Positions 61,898 to 64,000 of a stretch of DNA of 64,000 nt are shown here, one piece after another (within the stretch, counting starts at the first letter, position 1; the number at the start of each line of letters is the position of its first letter). A program made the translations under genes and the position numbers. The notes below the pieces were generated by a model that searched no databases, was not told the DNA's origin, and saw nothing but the letters and a program-made list of their open reading frames with translations. Origin of the DNA: CADEDH01 sp965262175 (GTDB lineage Bacteria > Actinomycetota > Acidimicrobiia > Acidimicrobiales > SZUA-35); NCBI GenBank assembly GCA_965262175.1, contig CBDHES010000002.1, forward strand, positions 620,001 through 684,000. Direction: 5' to 3'.

Positions 61898-62478
61898 ACC
61901 AACGGCGGGAACGAATCCTACGTGCGGCGGCACTTGCTTCGGAAGCGGAGCTTCGGGCGGAGACCCGGCTGGCCGCCGCGTCCCGGCGCCTCTCCGAGCA
62001 GGACGCCAAGCGTCGAGACCTGCTCCTCCAGGCGGCGGCCATCGATCCGACGGCCACCCCGCCGGCGCTCCAGGGTGAGCTGACCCGGGCCGGAGCCCGC
62101 CGACTCGACCACCTCGCCGACGAGCGACTTGAACAGGCGACGATCACCGACCGGGAACGGGCCGAGCTGGTGGCCGCCCGAACCCGGACCCGCTCCCTCG
62201 AGCGGCTGGCCCAGCGACTGGCGGCGGCGGCGAACGAGCGGATCGAGGCGGCCGAGCTGGAGGCCTACCGGGACCTGATCGCGGTCCACGCCGCCCGCGA
62301 CCTGGCCGCCCGTCGCGCCCCCACCGGCCGCGCCGGGGCCCGCCGATCCGAACCCCCTCGATCCGAACCGCGCTCGCCCGGAGCCCGCAGCGCCGAGGAC
62401 CACTCGGCCCAAGCCCGCCCGGCGGGAAGCCGTTCCACCGCAACCCGCCACACCGTCCCGACCACTGGGGAGGCCTGA
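61894..62478 (+). CDS. fliJ: FliJ-like coiled-coil protein
   Basis: 194 residues from GTG 61894, overlapping fliI by four bases. Residues ~1-140 are a continuous Ala/Arg/Leu/Glu helical hairpin, as in FliJ, the stalk of the export ATPase; the last ~50 are disordered and Arg/Ser/Pro-rich. FliJ sequences are poorly conserved, so the call rests on fold and place. Confidence 0.78.
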   Translation: MNQRRERILRAAALASEAELRAETRLAAASRRLSEQDAKRRDLLLQAAAIDPTATPPALQGELTRAGARRLDHLADERLEQATITDRERAELVAARTRTRSLERLAQRLAAAANERIEAAELEAYRDLIAVHAARDLAARRAPTGRAGARRSEPPRSEPRSPGARSAEDHSAQARPAGSRSTATRHTVPTTGEA

Positions 62479-62480
62479 CG

Positions 62481-63578
62481 ATGCCCGATCCGATCTCCTT
62501 CACCGGGGGCCCGCCCCTCGCCGTCCCGGCCCGCATCGCCGAGATCCGATCCCGGTTCGGCCGGGTCCAGTCGACCGGCGACGGCGCCACCTTCGATGCC
62601 CTCCTGGCCCGGGCCGGCGGGGTCGGGGGCACCCTCGGCACCGAGAGCCTGGGGCCGGCGGTTCTCGGGGGGCACCTGCGGACCGGCGACGAGCTCGGTT
62701 CGACGACCACCGCCAACCCACCGCCTACCGCCGCCGGCCAGGCCGTGGTCACCGCGGCGATGGAGTATCTGGGCGTGCCGTACCTGTGGGGGGGCACCGA
62801 CCCCGAGACCGGGTTCGACTGCTCCGGCTTGATCCAGCACGCCTACCGCGACATCGGGATCGAGATTCCCAAGTGGAGTCGGCACCAGGCGACCATCGGC
62901 GTCGAGGTCCCATCCCTGGCGGAGGCCCAACCGGGCGACATCATCGCCTTCGGGGAGCCGGTCAACCACGTCGGGTTGTACATCGGCGACGGTCAGATGC
63001 TCCACGCCCCCCGGACCGGCGACGTCGTCAAGATCGAGACGGTCGACCGGCCGATCGCCACCATCCGGCGGGTCATCGGAACCCCATCCGCAGGGCCCTC
63101 GGTGGCCGGTCCATCGCTGACGATCCCATCGGCCACGACAACGACCGACGCACCGGCCGCCGTCGCCACCGACCGCGGTCCGGCCCTCGACAGCCCCGGG
63201 GCGGCCCCCTATCGCTCCCTGTTCGTCGACGCCGGCAGCCGCTGGGGAGTCGATCCCGCGCTGTTGGCGGCGATCGCCCAGACCGAGTCGGCCTTCGATC
63301 CCGGTGCGGTCAGCCCGGTCGGAGCCCAGGGACTCATGCAGTTCATGCCGGCCACCGCCGCCGAGATGGGGGTCGATCCATGGGATCCGGCCTCGGCGAT
63401 CGACGGTGCGGCCCGCTATCTCAGGATCTCCCTCGACCAGTTCGGAAGCGACGATCTCGCCATCGCCTCCTACAACGCCGGTCGGGGAGCAGTTACCCGC
63501 CACGGGGGCATCCCGCCATTCCCCGAGACACAACGCTATGTGCAGAAGGTGCTCGACGCCTGGAAGGGATACGCATGA
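62481..63578 (+). CDS. NlpC/P60 and lytic transglycosylase fusion, flagellar wall hydrolase
   Basis: 365 residues. NlpC/P60 domain (~85-200) with Cys114 in FDCSGL, His163 in NHVGLY and a further His175; then a Thr/Pro linker and a soluble lytic transglycosylase domain (~245-365) with Glu269 in QTESAFDPGAVS, GLMQFMPATA and IASYNAGRGAV. It can cut both peptide and glycan bonds. No signal peptide, so export through the flagellar channel is likely, as for FlgJ. Between fliJ and fliK it should open the wall for the rod. Confidence 0.9.
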   Translation: MPDPISFTGGPPLAVPARIAEIRSRFGRVQSTGDGATFDALLARAGGVGGTLGTESLGPAVLGGHLRTGDELGSTTTANPPPTAAGQAVVTAAMEYLGVPYLWGGTDPETGFDCSGLIQHAYRDIGIEIPKWSRHQATIGVEVPSLAEAQPGDIIAFGEPVNHVGLYIGDGQMLHAPRTGDVVKIETVDRPIATIRRVIGTPSAGPSVAGPSLTIPSATTTTDAPAAVATDRGPALDSPGAAPYRSLFVDAGSRWGVDPALLAAIAQTESAFDPGAVSPVGAQGLMQFMPATAAEMGVDPWDPASAIDGAARYLRISLDQFGSDDLAIASYNAGRGAVTRHGGIPPFPETQRYVQKVLDAWKGYA

Positions 63579-64000
63579 TGAGCGCACCAGCCCCGATGCT
63601 GCCACCACCGGCAGCCCCGGCCGGACCGGAACCTGCCGGGCCCGGGGCCGCCAACCGACCACGGGCCGACGCAACCCAGCGGCCGAGCCGTGACGACCGA
63701 CGCTCGGAGGCCGATCGATCGGAACGTGACCGCTTCGACGACGCCCTCAACGACGCCATGGACGCCGACCGGCCCCCGGGCGGTTCCGAGGGACCCGATG
63801 AGGCCGTCTCGCGTCCGTCCGATGAAGCCGGCGACCCTCCACCCGAGGGCCCGCCCGACGGCCATGCCGACGGCGAGGCCGACGGCGGCGAGGGCGACCG
63901 TGGGGCCACCGAGTCGGCCGAGCTGCTGGCGATGCTGAACGTCGCCGAGACGACCGACGGAGCGATCCTCCCCGCCGTCGAGGGCACCGACGTGCAGGCC
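63575..64000 (+). CDS. fliK: FliK-like hook-length control protein, 3' end missing
   Basis: Open for 142 codons to the window end. ATG 63575 overlaps the preceding stop (ATGA). The visible part is disordered: Pro/Ala start, a charged Arg/Asp stretch (DRSERDRFDDALNDAM) and a Gly/Asp/Glu region, ending with a helix (ESAELLAMLNVAET). Position after fliJ and a wall hydrolase, and this composition, are usual for FliK, whose conserved C-terminal domain would lie beyond the window. Confidence 0.6.
   Translation, partial: MMSAPAPMLPPPAAPAGPEPAGPGAANRPRADATQRPSRDDRRSEADRSERDRFDDALNDAMDADRPPGGSEGPDEAVSRPSDEAGDPPPEGPPDGHADGEADGGEGDRGATESAELLAMLNVAETTDGAILPAVEGTDVQA

Overview
The window is very GC-rich, tightly packed chromosomal DNA with GTG and TTG starts, actinobacterial-type TANNNT -10 elements, many genes with no Shine-Dalgarno and four-base or one-base stop/start overlaps. 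There are no genes for the L and P rings in an otherwise broad flagellar set, which fits a single-membrane (monoderm) motor. The best guess is an actinomycete of the Acidimicrobiia type. That placement is inferred from style and gene content, not from a marker gene.

Layout. 1-4.4 kb: two tandem paralogous surface proteins with beta-helix and PA14 domains; the second is a lipoprotein with a G8 domain. 4.5-12.3 kb: assorted metabolic genes (Rieske/glutamate-synthase-like oxidoreductase, epoxide hydrolase, 2-oxoglutarate dioxygenase with a double CMD protein, LOG protein, LysR regulator, two small proteins). 12.4-18.7 kb, minus strand: an ABC exporter of the FtsX/MacB type and a tcuAB tricarballylate oxidation pair. 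18.7-28.2 kb: MerR/GyrI-like regulator, SDR, SMP-30 lactonase, a secreted copper radical oxidase with a lectin head and a 300-bp repeat tail, YceI, amidohydrolase, NhaA antiporter.

28.3-64 kb is a large motility region. On the minus strand flhA is followed by a P-loop-less FlhF-like protein, a small membrane protein and an HDOD-GGDEF protein. Divergently, fliA (sigma-28) leads flgN, flgK, flgL and a flagellin gene broken by one extra base. A Ser/Thr kinase and a flavin monooxygenase-like gene sit between this flagellin and a ten-gene minus-strand operon, fliM-fliN-fliO-fliP-fliQ-fliR-flhB-(second FlhF-like)-fliW-csrA. Divergent from fliM run flbD-motA-motB-fliL, then two flagellin genes made by a tandem duplication of 1085 bp, fliD-fliS and a FliT-position gene. 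Last comes flgB-flgC-fliE-fliF-fliG-fliH-fliI-fliJ, a NlpC/P60 plus transglycosylase wall hydrolase, and the start of a fliK-like gene that runs off the window.

How it works together: rod, C-ring, export gate, stator, filament, cap and chaperones are all encoded. sigma-28 should drive late genes, and the fliW-csrA pair together with GGA-rich flagellin leaders points to FliW/CsrA control of flagellin translation. The most unusual element is the pair of FlhF-like proteins that keep the fold pattern of an SRP-type GTPase but have lost the nucleotide-binding loop.
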